A stretch of DNA of 64,000 nt from an uncultured Halomonas sp. Lineage in GTDB: Bacteria; Pseudomonadota; Gammaproteobacteria; Pseudomonadales; Halomonadaceae. The DNA lies in assembly GCF_947493865.1 (NCBI RefSeq), contig NZ_CANLTC010000004.1, positions 62,001 through 126,000 of the forward strand, given 5' to 3'. Position 1 is the first letter of the stretch. Every line of letters starts with the position of its first letter. Below are positions 25,754-34,736 of this stretch, piece after piece. Under the pieces are notes generated by a model, which worked only from the letters and a program-made list of their open reading frames with translations, was not told the DNA's origin and ran no database searches. Position numbers and translations under genes: made by a program.

Positions 25754-27537
25754 TGCCCCTGCTCCTCGGATTGCACATCCTTGCCTGTCTGGGCTGCACG
25801 CGTCTTGGCCAGACGCGCATTTTCCGTCTGTCCTACCTGCCCGGTCTTGGCGGCGTTCTGCTGCTTGGCAAACTGGGCAAAGACCTGATCCCGTGTCCCG
25901 TACATGCTGACTTGCCCATCCTTGAGTACCAGCAGGTTGTCCATGCTTTTCAGGATGCTGGTGCGATGGCTGATGACGAAGAGTGTGACGCCCTCCGCCT
26001 TGAGTGCCTGCAGCGCCCTGGCCAGGGCCCGCTCGCCGCTGTCGTCGAGATTGGAATTGGGCTCATCCAGCACCACCAGTACCGGATTGCCATATAGCGC
26101 CCGGGCGAGGCCTACCCGCTGGCGCTGCCCCCCGGAGAGCACGCCGCTGGAGGCGCGAATGGCGGTATCGTAGCCGTTGGGCAGTTGCAGAATCATCTCG
26201 TGCACGCCGGCCTTCCGCGCCGCCTCGACCACCTTTTGCGGGTCTACCTCGCCGAAACGGGCGATGTTCTCGCTGATGGTGCCGTCGAACAGTTCGATGT
26301 CCTGGGGCAGATAGCCGATGTAAGGCCCTAGCTCGTCTCGGTTCCACTGCGTAATGTCCGCGCCGTCCAGGCGCACCTTGCCCACCTGGGAAGGCCAGAC
26401 GCCCAGTATCACCCGGGCCAGGGTGGATTTACCTGCAGCGCTGGGGCCGATGATGCCGACATGTTCCCCTTTGGCCACGTTGAAGTTGATGCCGCGAATG
26501 GTGGCCATGCGCACGCCGGGAGGGGCCGCCGCCACGGACTCGATGGCCACGTCGCCGACTGGCGCAGGCAGGGACATGCGACGGTTCTCTTCCGGGATCT
26601 GCTCGAGCAGTTCGTTCAAGCGCTCATAGGCGCTGCGCGAGGCGACAAAGCCCTTCCAACTGCCGATCATCTGGTCGATGGGTGCGAGCGCGCGGCCCAT
26701 CAGAATCGAACCGGCGATCATCATGCCCGGGGTCATGCTGCCCTGCAGCACCAGATACGCCCCCAAGCCGAGAATCAAGGACTGGAACAGCAGCCTGAGT
26801 ATCTTGGAGGCGTTGGTCAGGGCTCCGGCCCGGTCGCTTGCCTGAGACTGCTTGGTCAGAAACTCGTAGTGCTTGCCGGCCCAGCGCCCCATGATGCCAG
26901 GCAGCATGCCCATGGCGTGGAGCACCTCGGAATTGCGCAGGTTGCTGTTGGCCAGATCCTGGGCCTGGATGTTTTCGCTGTTGGCTTCCGCCAGCAGTTT
27001 CTTGGTGGCCTTCTCGTTGGTGACCGCCAGAACCAGCAGCACGATGCCCGCCCCGGTGGCGAAGATGCCAAGCCAGGGGTGAAAGAGAAACAGCACCGCC
27101 AGATAGACCGGCACCCAGGGAGCATCGAAGAACGCAAAGAGACCGTTACCGGTCAGAAACTGGCGCACGTTGGTCAGATCGTTCAACGGCTGCGCGGTCT
27201 GCTGGCCCTGGGCCAGCACGCTACGCCGGAACATGGCCGTATAAAGGCGCTGGCTGATGGCGGTATCGAGCCGATTGCCGACCCGAATCAGGATGCGTGA
27301 ACGCACCAGTTCAAGCCCCCCCATTACCGCGAACAGGAACACCACTACCAGGGTGAGCATGAGTAGCGTTGCTTCGCTGCGGGAGGTGATGACTCGATCA
27401 TATACTTGCAGCATGTAAAGAGGAGGCACCAGCATGAGCAGGTTGATGAACATGCTGAAAAACCCCACCGTCATGAAAGAGCCTCTGCAGGCTTTCAACA
27501 CACGTTGCAGGTCGGTGGCTTCTTTGCGGATGGCCAT
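25750..27537 (-). CDS. Type I secretion ABC transporter, PrtD/AprD family
   Basis: 595 residues. A membrane domain with about six helices covers residues 20-310, with no N-terminal C39 peptidase or C39-like domain, so cargo is recognised by an uncleaved C-terminal signal. The ATPase has Walker A GPSAAGKST, the PrtD-type YLPQDIELFDGTISENIARF loop, LSGGQRQRVGLARAL and Walker B LVVLDEPNSNLD. The C-terminus is a Lys/Gln/Ala-rich tail. PrtD-type exporters move RTX proteases, lipases and S-layer proteins. The three DUF4214 proteins at 4.7-10.9 kb are the nearest plausible cargoes. Confidence 0.95.
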   Translation of the reverse strand: MAIRKEATDLQRVLKACRGSFMTVGFFSMFINLLMLVPPLYMLQVYDRVITSRSEATLLMLTLVVVFLFAVMGGLELVRSRILIRVGNRLDTAISQRLYTAMFRRSVLAQGQQTAQPLNDLTNVRQFLTGNGLFAFFDAPWVPVYLAVLFLFHPWLGIFATGAGIVLLVLAVTNEKATKKLLAEANSENIQAQDLANSNLRNSEVLHAMGMLPGIMGRWAGKHYEFLTKQSQASDRAGALTNASKILRLLFQSLILGLGAYLVLQGSMTPGMMIAGSILMGRALAPIDQMIGSWKGFVASRSAYERLNELLEQIPEENRRMSLPAPVGDVAIESVAAAPPGVRMATIRGINFNVAKGEHVGIIGPSAAGKSTLARVILGVWPSQVGKVRLDGADITQWNRDELGPYIGYLPQDIELFDGTISENIARFGEVDPQKVVEAARKAGVHEMILQLPNGYDTAIRASSGVLSGGQRQRVGLARALYGNPVLVVLDEPNSNLDDSGERALARALQALKAEGVTLFVISHRTSILKSMDNLLVLKDGQVSMYGTRDQVFAQFAKQQNAAKTGQVGQTENARLAKTRAAQTGKDVQSEEQGQ

Positions 27538-27658
27538 GGGCGCGGCTCGCTATCGATGAAAATTATGGATGTTCCATGGGGCGCGGCATGGATCTGACAG
27601 GCCCAGCGGGTGACAAGCGTATCAGATAATCCATATTGGAATGAGGAGCGAAATAGCA

Positions 27659-27694
27659 CCATAAGACGCGCTATTTAATCTTTGCGTCTTATGG
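27659..27694. terminator. Perfect 11-bp inverted repeat between glyA and the secretion operon
   Basis: CCATAAGACGC (27659-27669) is exactly complementary to GCGTCTTATGG (27684-27694) with a 14-base AT-rich loop. It lies 40 bp after the glyA stop. Neither side has a long T tract, so it could be a weak terminator, an mRNA 3'-end stabiliser or a protein-binding palindrome. Confidence 0.5.
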
Positions 27695-27733
27695 CTTTTA
27701 AATTAAGAATTTAGCAAGCGTTAGCGGGCAACA

Positions 27734-29008
27734 TCATTTCAGCTCGCCACGGTAGACCGGATAACGGGCGCAGAGGGTCTCGACCTTGCTTTTAACCTCG
27801 GCTTCCGCAGCACTCGAATCGCCCTTGGCCAGGGCATCGAGGATGTCGCAGATCCAGCCGGCCAGCTCCTTGCACTCGCTTTCGCCAAAGCCGCGGGTGG
27901 TCACCGCCGGCGTGCCGATACGCAACCCGGACGTGACGAAAGGACTCTGAGGATCATTGGGCACGGCATTCTTGTTGACCGTGATATGGGCCCGCCCCAG
28001 GGCGGCATCCGCGTCCTTGCCCGTAACGCCCTGCTTGACCAGAGAGAGCAGGAAAAGGTGATCCTCGGTGCCGCCGGAAACGATATCGTAATCGCGCGCC
28101 ATGAACACGTCGGCCATGACCTGCGCGTTCTTGACCACCTGCTGCTGGTACTCCTTGAACTCCTGGCTCATGGCCTCCTTGAAGCACACCGCCTTGGCGG
28201 CGATGACATGCATCAAGGGGCCGCCCTGACTGCCTGGAAAGACCGCCGACTGCAGCTTCTTCTCCATGTCCGCATTGCCTTCGGCGGACAGGATCAGGCC
28301 GCCACGCGGGCCACGCAGCGTCTTGTGGGTCGTGGTGGTAACGACATGCGCATGAGGCAGCGGGCTGGGATAGACGCCGGTGGCGACCAGACCGGCGATA
28401 TGCGCCATGTCGACCAGCAGATAGGCCCCTACTTCATCGGCAATCTCGCGAAAACGCTGCCAATCGATGATCTGCGAATAGGCAGAGAAGCCGGCGATGA
28501 TCAACTTCGGCTCATGTTCCCGGGCCAAGGCCGCCACCTGGTCGTAATCGATGCGACCGCTGTCGTCGAGGCCGTACTGGACGGCGTTGTAATGCTTGCC
28601 GGAAAAATTCGGCTTGGCGCCATGGGTCAGGTGCCCACCGGCATCCAGGCTCATGCCTAAAACGGTATCGCCAGGCTTGATCAATGCCTGAAACACGGCA
28701 GCATTGGCCTGGGAGCCGGAGTGTGGCTGAACGTTGGCATAGGTGGCATCGAACAGCTTCTTGGCATAATCGATGGCCAGATCCTCGACCACATCCACGT
28801 ATTCACAGCCGCCATAATAACGTTTGCCGGGATAGCCTTCGGCGTACTTGTTGGTCAACTGGGTGCCCTGGGCTTCCATGACCCGGGGGCTGGCGTAGTT
28901 CTCGGAAGCGATCAGCTCGATGTGGGCCTCCTGGCGCGCGACTTCCTTCTCCATCGCAGCGAACAGGGCATCATCGAAACCGGCAATCTGCATGTCACGG
29001 GTGAACAT
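27734..29008 (-). CDS. glyA: Serine hydroxymethyltransferase
   Basis: 424 residues, normal length for the family. The start [19 protein letters not shown] and [11 protein letters not shown] substrate motif are conserved. The pyridoxal-phosphate lysine lies in [19 protein letters not shown] around residue 230. The enzyme interconverts serine and glycine with transfer of a one-carbon unit to tetrahydrofolate. It stands alone on the minus strand, with a 64-bp gap to ybbP upstream. Confidence 0.98.
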   Translation of the reverse strand: MFTRDMQIAGFDDALFAAMEKEVARQEAHIELIASENYASPRVMEAQGTQLTNKYAEGYPGKRYYGGCEYVDVVEDLAIDYAKKLFDATYANVQPHSGSQANAAVFQALIKPGDTVLGMSLDAGGHLTHGAKPNFSGKHYNAVQYGLDDSGRIDYDQVAALAREHEPKLIIAGFSAYSQIIDWQRFREIADEVGAYLLVDMAHIAGLVATGVYPSPLPHAHVVTTTTHKTLRGPRGGLILSAEGNADMEKKLQSAVFPGSQGGPLMHVIAAKAVCFKEAMSQEFKEYQQQVVKNAQVMADVFMARDYDIVSGGTEDHLFLLSLVKQGVTGKDADAALGRAHITVNKNAVPNDPQSPFVTSGLRIGTPAVTTRGFGESECKELAGWICDILDALAKGDSSAAEAEVKSKVETLCARYPVYRGELK

Positions 29009-29073
29009 CGGTGATTATCCTCGAGTCGGAAAAACAGGAATGTCATGGTAGCTCACAGAGCGATGGATGACAT

Positions 29074-31674
29074 TCACGCCTCGCCTAGTAATCCCAGGCT
29101 CGCCATTGGCGTTTGGCGGCGCACGCCACGGGACAGCGCATGTCCGATGAAGCCAATGAGCAACGCCCCGCCAATGGGCAGAATCAACCACATCAACCAG
29201 TGTATTCGCGGCACCAGATCGAGCCAGCCGATGTACACTCCGGCGGCGGCGGCCTCCGCAAGCAAGGCCCCCATCAGGCCGCTGGTGAAACCCAGCAACG
29301 CGAACTCAACCCCCTGGACTCGTGAAATCAGCCGGTCGCCGGCGCCGAACACCCGCAACAGGCCGCTTTCATGGGTGCGCAGGGTGTGACTGGCGGTCAG
29401 GGCGGCGTAGAGCACGCTCACCCCGGCAAGCAGCACGAAGGCCAGCACAAACTCCACTGCCCGGGTCACCTGGGACAATAGTTCCCGAACCCGCCCGAGG
29501 ATGGCCTCGACATTGATCAACGATACCCCGGGATAGGCGGAAACCAGCTTGCCCGGCACGTTGCTGCCATCCTCGACGTGAAAAGCGGTGATGTAGCTAT
29601 GACCGAAGCGCTCCAGGGTATCCGGTGGAAATACTACATAGAAATTGGGCCGAAAACTGTCCCAGTCGACTTCCCGTAGACTGGTGATTTCGCCGGTAAC
29701 GTCCGACCCGCCGATGGAGAAGGTCAGGGTATCGCCGAGGGCAATCCCGAAGCGTCCGGCCAAGCCGCTCTCCATCGAAATCGGCACGGGCTGACCGTTC
29801 TCGGGAGAAGCTGCAACGTTGCGAGCGAACCATTGCCCCTTGAGGATACGATTACCTTCCGGCACCTCATCCTGCCAGGTCAGATTGAGTTCCCGGCGCA
29901 AGGCGTTGTCACCGCGGCTCTCCTCGGGCACAACCTCCTGGGGCGACTGGCCGTTGATCGCCACAATGCGCCCGCGCACCATGGGATACAGGGCGCTTCG
30001 CGTATCCGCCGCGTCCCCCAGAATATCGATGAAGCCCTGACGCTCGCCGGGCTGAATATTGATGGCGAAATAGTTCGGCGTGTCCTCGGGCAGTTGCGCC
30101 TGCCAGGTGGTCAACAGATCGCCCCGCACCAGGGTGATGATCGCCATGGCGGCGAAGGTCACCGCGAAGGCCAGCAGTTGACCGAGACTCGCCTGGCGCC
30201 GTCGCGCCAATTGCCGCGCCCCAAGGCGCAGTGCCTGGGCGCCGCCGCTTGCGCCATTGCCGGCACGCCCGGCCAGTCGCAGTACCACTCCCAGCAGCAG
30301 CCAGCCCAACGCCCATAGCAGCACCAGTGCCACCAGGCCACCCAGCAACAAACCGAGAGAAAGCATGAAATCGCCGGAATAGAGCCACAGCAGGCCGCCA
30401 AACACCAGGCTCGCAACACCGACCACCAACCAGGCGGAGGCCGGCAATGGATCGAGCTCACGCCGCAGTACCTTGAGCGCGCTGACCTGCTTGAGCCGCA
30501 ACAAAGTCGGGCCGGCAAAGCCCACCAGCACCGCAAGCGCGGTCAAGATGCCAAGCAGCAGCGGCAGTATGCCCGGGGGCGGTAATTCCAGGGGCAGAAA
30601 GCGCGTCAGTAGCGCAAGCAGCCCCGCTTGCCCAGCCAGGCCAAGCAGCGCGCCGATGGCCGAGGCGGAAAGCGCCAACCACAAAAGCTGCAAGGCGAAG
30701 AGCTGGGTCAACTGGCGCTGGGAGGCGCCGAAACAGCGCAGCAAGGCGGCGGTATCCAGGTGGCGATCGACATAGCGCCTCGTCGCCATGGCCACCGCGA
30801 CACCGGCCAGCAGCACCGCTGCAAGTCCTGCCAGGCTCAAATACTTCTCCGCCCGCTCCAGGGCATTGCCGAGTTGCGGGCGGTCCTCGCGCACATCCTC
30901 GATTTCAACACCCTCTCGCTCTAGCCGGGTTAGCAACGCCTCGACCCTGGCAACCGCCTCCGGCGGCCCCTTGGCCAATAGCTCATATTCGATCCGGGAA
31001 CCCGGGCGCACCAATCCGGTGGCCTCGAGATCGTCGATGTGCATCATCAAGCGTGGATTGAAGCTGCCGAAACCAGCGGATTGATCCGGTTCGCGCTCGA
31101 TCAGCCCGCTCACCTTGAGCTGCATCTGACCAAGCTGAAATGACTCACCAATCGCGATATTGAGTAATTGCGCCAAACGTGGCGCGATCCATGCACTCCC
31201 TGGTGACGGCCCATGGGCCATTTTTTCGATACCGTCGCCCATGTCCACCAGCACCTTGCCATAGAGCGGATAGGCCTCATCCACCACCTTGAGACTCGCG
31301 GGCTGAAACGAATTCTCGCGACTGGCCATCGACACCAGATCGACCTGGTCCGCCAGGGTCAGGCCCGCCTCTTCGAACTGACGCCGCAGATCCTCATCGA
31401 AGGGTTTGCTCTGTTCGAGCTTGATATCGCCACCTACCAGCTGGCCTGCCTGCCGGGTCAGGCCGCGATCGAGCCGATCGAGAAAGAAGCCGATCATGGT
31501 CGAGGCCGCCACCGCCAAGGCCAGGGCCACGAACAAGGCACGCACATCGCTTGCGCGCAGGTCTCGTTTCAAGCCTTTCAAGGACAACCCTAATAGACTC
31601 GCCTCGCCTTTTTCCCCTTTGTTCACAGCGCCATTCGTGTCTGAACCAACATTTCCGCGCAACTCTTTGCTCAT
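29074..31674 (-). CDS. ybbP: FtsX-like ABC transporter permease, YbbP family
   Basis: 866 residues from ATG 31674. This start forms an ATGA overlap with the ybbA stop; a longer frame to 31740 would run inside ybbA. One helix is at about 45-65, a large periplasmic MacB-core-like domain follows, then groups of helices at about 300-480 and a second periplasmic domain. The last three helices are near 740-860. Two FtsX-like units make this the long YbbP/YknZ-type permease. With YbbA it forms a type VII ABC complex acting on envelope lipids or lipoproteins; the substrate is not established. Confidence 0.9.
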   Translation of the reverse strand: MSKELRGNVGSDTNGAVNKGEKGEASLLGLSLKGLKRDLRASDVRALFVALALAVAASTMIGFFLDRLDRGLTRQAGQLVGGDIKLEQSKPFDEDLRRQFEEAGLTLADQVDLVSMASRENSFQPASLKVVDEAYPLYGKVLVDMGDGIEKMAHGPSPGSAWIAPRLAQLLNIAIGESFQLGQMQLKVSGLIEREPDQSAGFGSFNPRLMMHIDDLEATGLVRPGSRIEYELLAKGPPEAVARVEALLTRLEREGVEIEDVREDRPQLGNALERAEKYLSLAGLAAVLLAGVAVAMATRRYVDRHLDTAALLRCFGASQRQLTQLFALQLLWLALSASAIGALLGLAGQAGLLALLTRFLPLELPPPGILPLLLGILTALAVLVGFAGPTLLRLKQVSALKVLRRELDPLPASAWLVVGVASLVFGGLLWLYSGDFMLSLGLLLGGLVALVLLWALGWLLLGVVLRLAGRAGNGASGGAQALRLGARQLARRRQASLGQLLAFAVTFAAMAIITLVRGDLLTTWQAQLPEDTPNYFAINIQPGERQGFIDILGDAADTRSALYPMVRGRIVAINGQSPQEVVPEESRGDNALRRELNLTWQDEVPEGNRILKGQWFARNVAASPENGQPVPISMESGLAGRFGIALGDTLTFSIGGSDVTGEITSLREVDWDSFRPNFYVVFPPDTLERFGHSYITAFHVEDGSNVPGKLVSAYPGVSLINVEAILGRVRELLSQVTRAVEFVLAFVLLAGVSVLYAALTASHTLRTHESGLLRVFGAGDRLISRVQGVEFALLGFTSGLMGALLAEAAAAGVYIGWLDLVPRIHWLMWLILPIGGALLIGFIGHALSRGVRRQTPMASLGLLGEA

Positions 31675-32387
31675 GCCTCTACCTCGTCCCGATGAAGAAC
31701 GATCAGGTGGCCAGCATCGAGCTTGAGACAGCGGTCGCATCGCCGCGCCAGATGATGATCATGAGTGACCAGCACCAGGGTGGTGCCCGCTTCACGGTTG
31801 AGTTCGAACAATAGATCGATGACCTTTCTACCGGTGCCGCGATCGAGATTACCCGTGGGCTCATCGGCGAATACCAGTTTCGGCGCAGTGACGAAGGCAC
31901 GAGCCACCGCGACCCGCTGCTGCTCACCACCGGAAAGCTGCTTGGGCAGATGGTCCATGCGCTCCCCCAACCCCACTCGGATCAGCCACTCCCGGCCTCT
32001 GATCTGATGATCGCTTCCCGGCAGCAGTTCCAGGGGCAGCAATACGTTCTCCAGGGCAGTCAGGGTCGGCAGTAATTGGAAATTCTGGAACACGAACCCC
32101 ACACGCCCTGCCCGCAGCCCCGCCCGACCATCCTCATCGAGAGCGGTCAACGACTGGCCGAACAGATCGAGTTCGCCACTGGTGGGGATATCCAGCCCAG
32201 CCAGCAAACCCAGCAAGGTGGACTTGCCGGCGCCGGAACTTCCCAGAATCGCCACGCTCTCACCGGGAAATACCTCGAGATCGAGATTACTTAGAATATC
32301 CAGCCGGCGTTCACCGCTGATAACCTGCTTGCCGAGGCCCTTGGCATGTAGAATTGCGCTCATTTCACGCGTTTGGGAGTTGGACAT
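31671..32387 (-). CDS. ybbA: ABC transporter ATP-binding protein, YbbA/LolD-like
   Basis: 238 residues from ATG 32387, chosen because AGGGAAAG precedes it; the frame stays open to 32480 and another ATG lies at 32363. It has Walker A GSSGAGKST, LSGGEQQRVAVARAF and Walker B LVFADEPTGNLD, with the LolD/MacB-type FQNFQLLPTLTALENVLLPLEL segment. It pairs with YbbP. The start codon shares bases with the start codon of divergent tesA (CATG), so the two 5' ends are interlocked. Confidence 0.92.
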   Translation of the reverse strand: MSNSQTREMSAILHAKGLGKQVISGERRLDILSNLDLEVFPGESVAILGSSGAGKSTLLGLLAGLDIPTSGELDLFGQSLTALDEDGRAGLRAGRVGFVFQNFQLLPTLTALENVLLPLELLPGSDHQIRGREWLIRVGLGERMDHLPKQLSGGEQQRVAVARAFVTAPKLVFADEPTGNLDRGTGRKVIDLLFELNREAGTTLVLVTHDHHLARRCDRCLKLDAGHLIVLHRDEVEA

Positions 32388-33048
32388 GATGCACGCTTTC
32401 CCTGTGGTTAGACGGTTCCTGAACAGAAGCCTTATGCTTGCGCTGTTATTGCTGTGGACGAGCATGGCCAGTGCCGCCAATACGACACTACTGGTCGTCG
32501 GGGATAGCCTCAGCGCCGCCTACGGCATCGAGCGCCAGGCTGGCTGGGTCAGTCTATTGCGCCAGCGCCTGGGTGATGAAGTCAATGTCGTCAATGCCAG
32601 TATCAGCGGCGAGACCACCTCCGGCGGCGTATCCCGTCTGCACGAGCTACTCAGACAACATGACCCGGACATCGTTCTGATCGAACTGGGGGGCAACGAC
32701 GGACTGCGCGGCCTGCCTCCCCAGCAGATGCGCCATAACCTCGCCACAATGATAGAAGCCGGCCAAAAGGCCGATGCCAAGGTACTGCTGGTGGGCATCG
32801 AGATCCCCCCCAACTATGGCCAGGCCTACACCCAGGCGTTCAAGGCGATCTATCGCGATCTGGCCGAGCAATACAAGGTACCCCTGGTGCCCTTTCTGCT
32901 CGACGGTGTCGCCCTTGAGGAGGACCTGATGCAGGACGATGGCATCCATCCCACCGCCGAGGCTCAGCCGCGCATGCTCGAGAATGTCTGGCCCCAGCTG
33001 GAAGCCCTGTTGCCGAAGCAGACCCAGGAGCGGATGGCAAGCCAATGA
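32386..33048 (+). CDS. tesA: Multifunctional acyl-CoA thioesterase I / lysophospholipase, arylesterase family
   Basis: 220 residues from ATG 32386, preceded by GGGAG; a second ATG follows directly. A Sec signal peptide (RSLMLALLLLWTSMASAANT) indicates the periplasm. The SGNH hydrolase core has block I VVGDSLSAAYGI with the nucleophile Ser, block II Gly in SISGETTSGG, block III GGNDGLRG and the catalytic Asp/His in DDGIHPTAEAQ. It hydrolyses acyl-CoA, esters and lysophospholipids. It is divergent from ybbA as in E. coli; its promoter must lie inside ybbA coding sequence. Confidence 0.95.
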   Translation: MMHAFPVVRRFLNRSLMLALLLLWTSMASAANTTLLVVGDSLSAAYGIERQAGWVSLLRQRLGDEVNVVNASISGETTSGGVSRLHELLRQHDPDIVLIELGGNDGLRGLPPQQMRHNLATMIEAGQKADAKVLLVGIEIPPNYGQAYTQAFKAIYRDLAEQYKVPLVPFLLDGVALEEDLMQDDGIHPTAEAQPRMLENVWPQLEALLPKQTQERMASQ

Positions 33049-33060
33049 CCGGCTCGCCAA

Positions 33061-33090
33061 TGGTCCATTGATGGACTAAACTTGGTCCAT
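33061..33090 (+). promoter_or_regulatory. Repeat-containing operator candidate of the toxin-antitoxin pair
   Basis: TGGTCCAT (33061-33068) faces ATGGACTA (33071-33078) as a 7-of-8 inverted repeat. TGGTCCAT recurs at 33083-33090. The array ends 21 bp before the antitoxin start, where Phd/YefM-type antitoxins usually bind to repress their own operon. Confidence 0.6.
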
Positions 33091-33110
33091 CGCTTGTTAA
33101 GGTGAATCCC

Positions 33111-33374
33111 ATGCGCATCGAAACCATCAGTTACCTGAAGCAGAATGCCGCCACCCTGGATGTCGAGGAGCCACTGGTCATCACCCAGAATGGCAAGCCG
33201 ACCTATGTGGTGGAATCCTATGCCGCCCACGAGCGCCGCGAACAGGGCATCGCCCTGCTCAAGCTCTTGAGCCTGGGTGAACGCAGCCGCGAGGCCGGCA
33301 TGACCATGAGCGCCGAGGAATTCAAGGCTAAAGTCAAAGCGCGTCACGAGGCCGAGAAAGGCGAGTCACTGTGA
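33111..33374 (+). CDS. Phd/YefM-type antitoxin
   Basis: 87 residues from ATG 33111, preceded by AAGGTGAA; an in-frame GTG at 33102 is within the ribosome-binding site. The N-terminal fold MRIETISYLKQNAATLDVEEPLVITQNGKPTYVVES is characteristic of Phd/YefM proteins that bind DNA with this part, and the charged C-terminus (EEFKAKVKARHEAEKGESL) would wrap the toxin. It overlaps the toxin gene by 4 bp (GTGA). Confidence 0.88.
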   Translation: MRIETISYLKQNAATLDVEEPLVITQNGKPTYVVESYAAHERREQGIALLKLLSLGERSREAGMTMSAEEFKAKVKARHEAEKGESL

Positions 33375-33718
33375 GTCGACGTTTCGAGTTCAATTTCGAG
33401 GAAACCGCCGGGGCCTCCCTGGAGGTTTGCGAACATTTCTTGATCGATCAATTGGAAATGTCCCTCGAAGATGCTCAAGCGATATCTCTACATCTAATTG
33501 ATACCGTTACAGATCGCCTATCAGACCATGCCGCCACCTATGCGATCTGTCGACAGGCAGCGGAGCTTGGCACCAACCACTATCGTGAACTGCTGATCGA
33601 TCGCTACCGCGTCGTCTATCGCATCTGGCCGGAGACCCATAGCGTATCTATTTACCTGTTCGCCCATCAGCGCCAGGATTTCAAGCAGCTATTGTTTCAG
33701 TACCAGATACTCATGTAA
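33371..33718 (+). CDS. ParE/RelE-type toxin
   Basis: 115 residues from GTG 33371, inside the antitoxin's last codons. The C-terminal half (YRELLIDRYRVVYRIWPETHSVSIYLFAHQRQDFKQLL) is the core of the RelE/ParE superfamily: YR-x-hhYRI, then a strand and H-x-RQD. Such toxins either cleave mRNA on ribosomes or poison gyrase; the R-x-x-YRI and HQRQD residues favour a ParE-like member but do not settle the target. It ends 17 bp before a convergent permease gene. Confidence 0.88.
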   Translation: MSRRFEFNFEETAGASLEVCEHFLIDQLEMSLEDAQAISLHLIDTVTDRLSDHAATYAICRQAAELGTNHYRELLIDRYRVVYRIWPETHSVSIYLFAHQRQDFKQLLFQYQILM

Positions 33719-33735
33719 CACCATCGTTCGCTGAA

Positions 33736-34623
33736 TCATACCTGAACCGGCGCGGGCGCCTTCTGCAACTGCTGCAGTCCCAGGCCACCGAGAATCAATA
33801 CCAGTCCGATCAGGGTCGAGGCGAGAATCGGCTCGCCGACGATGAGGTGCAGCAGCAACAGCGAGACCGGCGGCGACAGGAAGATCAGGTTGGAAACCTT
33901 GGCGGTTCGCGACACCTTATGCACCGCCATCTGCCACAGCACGAAGGCGATGCCCATCTCGAACAGCCCCACATAGACACCCGCCCCCAGGCTGCCCCAG
34001 CCATGCCAGGTAAATCCTGGCCCGATGAGGACGAGTAGCGTCAGAATCGGCAGGCCCACGCTGAAGTTCTGCCACTGGGCTACCAAGGGCTCTCGATGAT
34101 CCTTGGCGTTGAGCAACCAATACAGCGCCCAGAGCAGCGTCGAGATCAAGGCAAAGCCGACCCCCAGCGGGTCCGCGAAGGCCACTTCGAACACTGCCCC
34201 GCGAGTGGCGATGACCCAGACACCGGCATAGGCGATCAACCCGGCGAGAATATCCATGCGCGTCAAGCGCTGGCCGAGAATCGGCACGGCCAGAAAGCCC
34301 ATGGCCAGCGCCCAGGTGTAGTTCAGCGCCATGGCCTCCTGTCCCGGCAGCCGGTCATAGGCTGCAAACAGCACCAGGTAGTAGGCCACCGGGTTCATCA
34401 GGCCCGCCCACAGCGCGGTTCTCCAGCCACTGCGCAGGGCCAGCCGGAATTGACCGCGCCGAATGACTAGTCCGCCGATCAGCAACCAGGAAACCAGCGC
34501 CGCGATCCAGATCAGCTCTACAGGGGTCATGCTCGCCAAGGCCAGCTTGAAAGCAGTCGCCACCGTGGACCACAATGCCACCGCTGCGACGCCATAGAGC
34601 ATCGCCTGCCGATCCTGTGTCAT
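33736..34623 (-). CDS. EamA/DMT family permease
   Basis: 295 residues with ten membrane segments in two five-helix EamA halves. The first half has ALWSTVATAFKLALASMTPVELIW; the second starts near residue 150 with VGFALISTLLWALYWLL. Drug/metabolite transporters of this shape export amino acids, nucleosides or other small metabolites; substrate cannot be predicted. It is divergent from the ZntB-like gene, with about 110 bp between the starts. Confidence 0.88.
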   Translation of the reverse strand: MTQDRQAMLYGVAAVALWSTVATAFKLALASMTPVELIWIAALVSWLLIGGLVIRRGQFRLALRSGWRTALWAGLMNPVAYYLVLFAAYDRLPGQEAMALNYTWALAMGFLAVPILGQRLTRMDILAGLIAYAGVWVIATRGAVFEVAFADPLGVGFALISTLLWALYWLLNAKDHREPLVAQWQNFSVGLPILTLLVLIGPGFTWHGWGSLGAGVYVGLFEMGIAFVLWQMAVHKVSRTAKVSNLIFLSPPVSLLLLHLIVGEPILASTLIGLVLILGGLGLQQLQKAPAPVQV

Positions 34624-34736
34624 ACCTACTCCCTGTCTGCCATGGGTTTACGCTAAAGTAGCCAGCCTAACCGCCTTGCGTCGTTCACACGAGCATGGCA
34701 ATTACCGAATCTCTGGTTTCAACAAGGAATCCCGTC

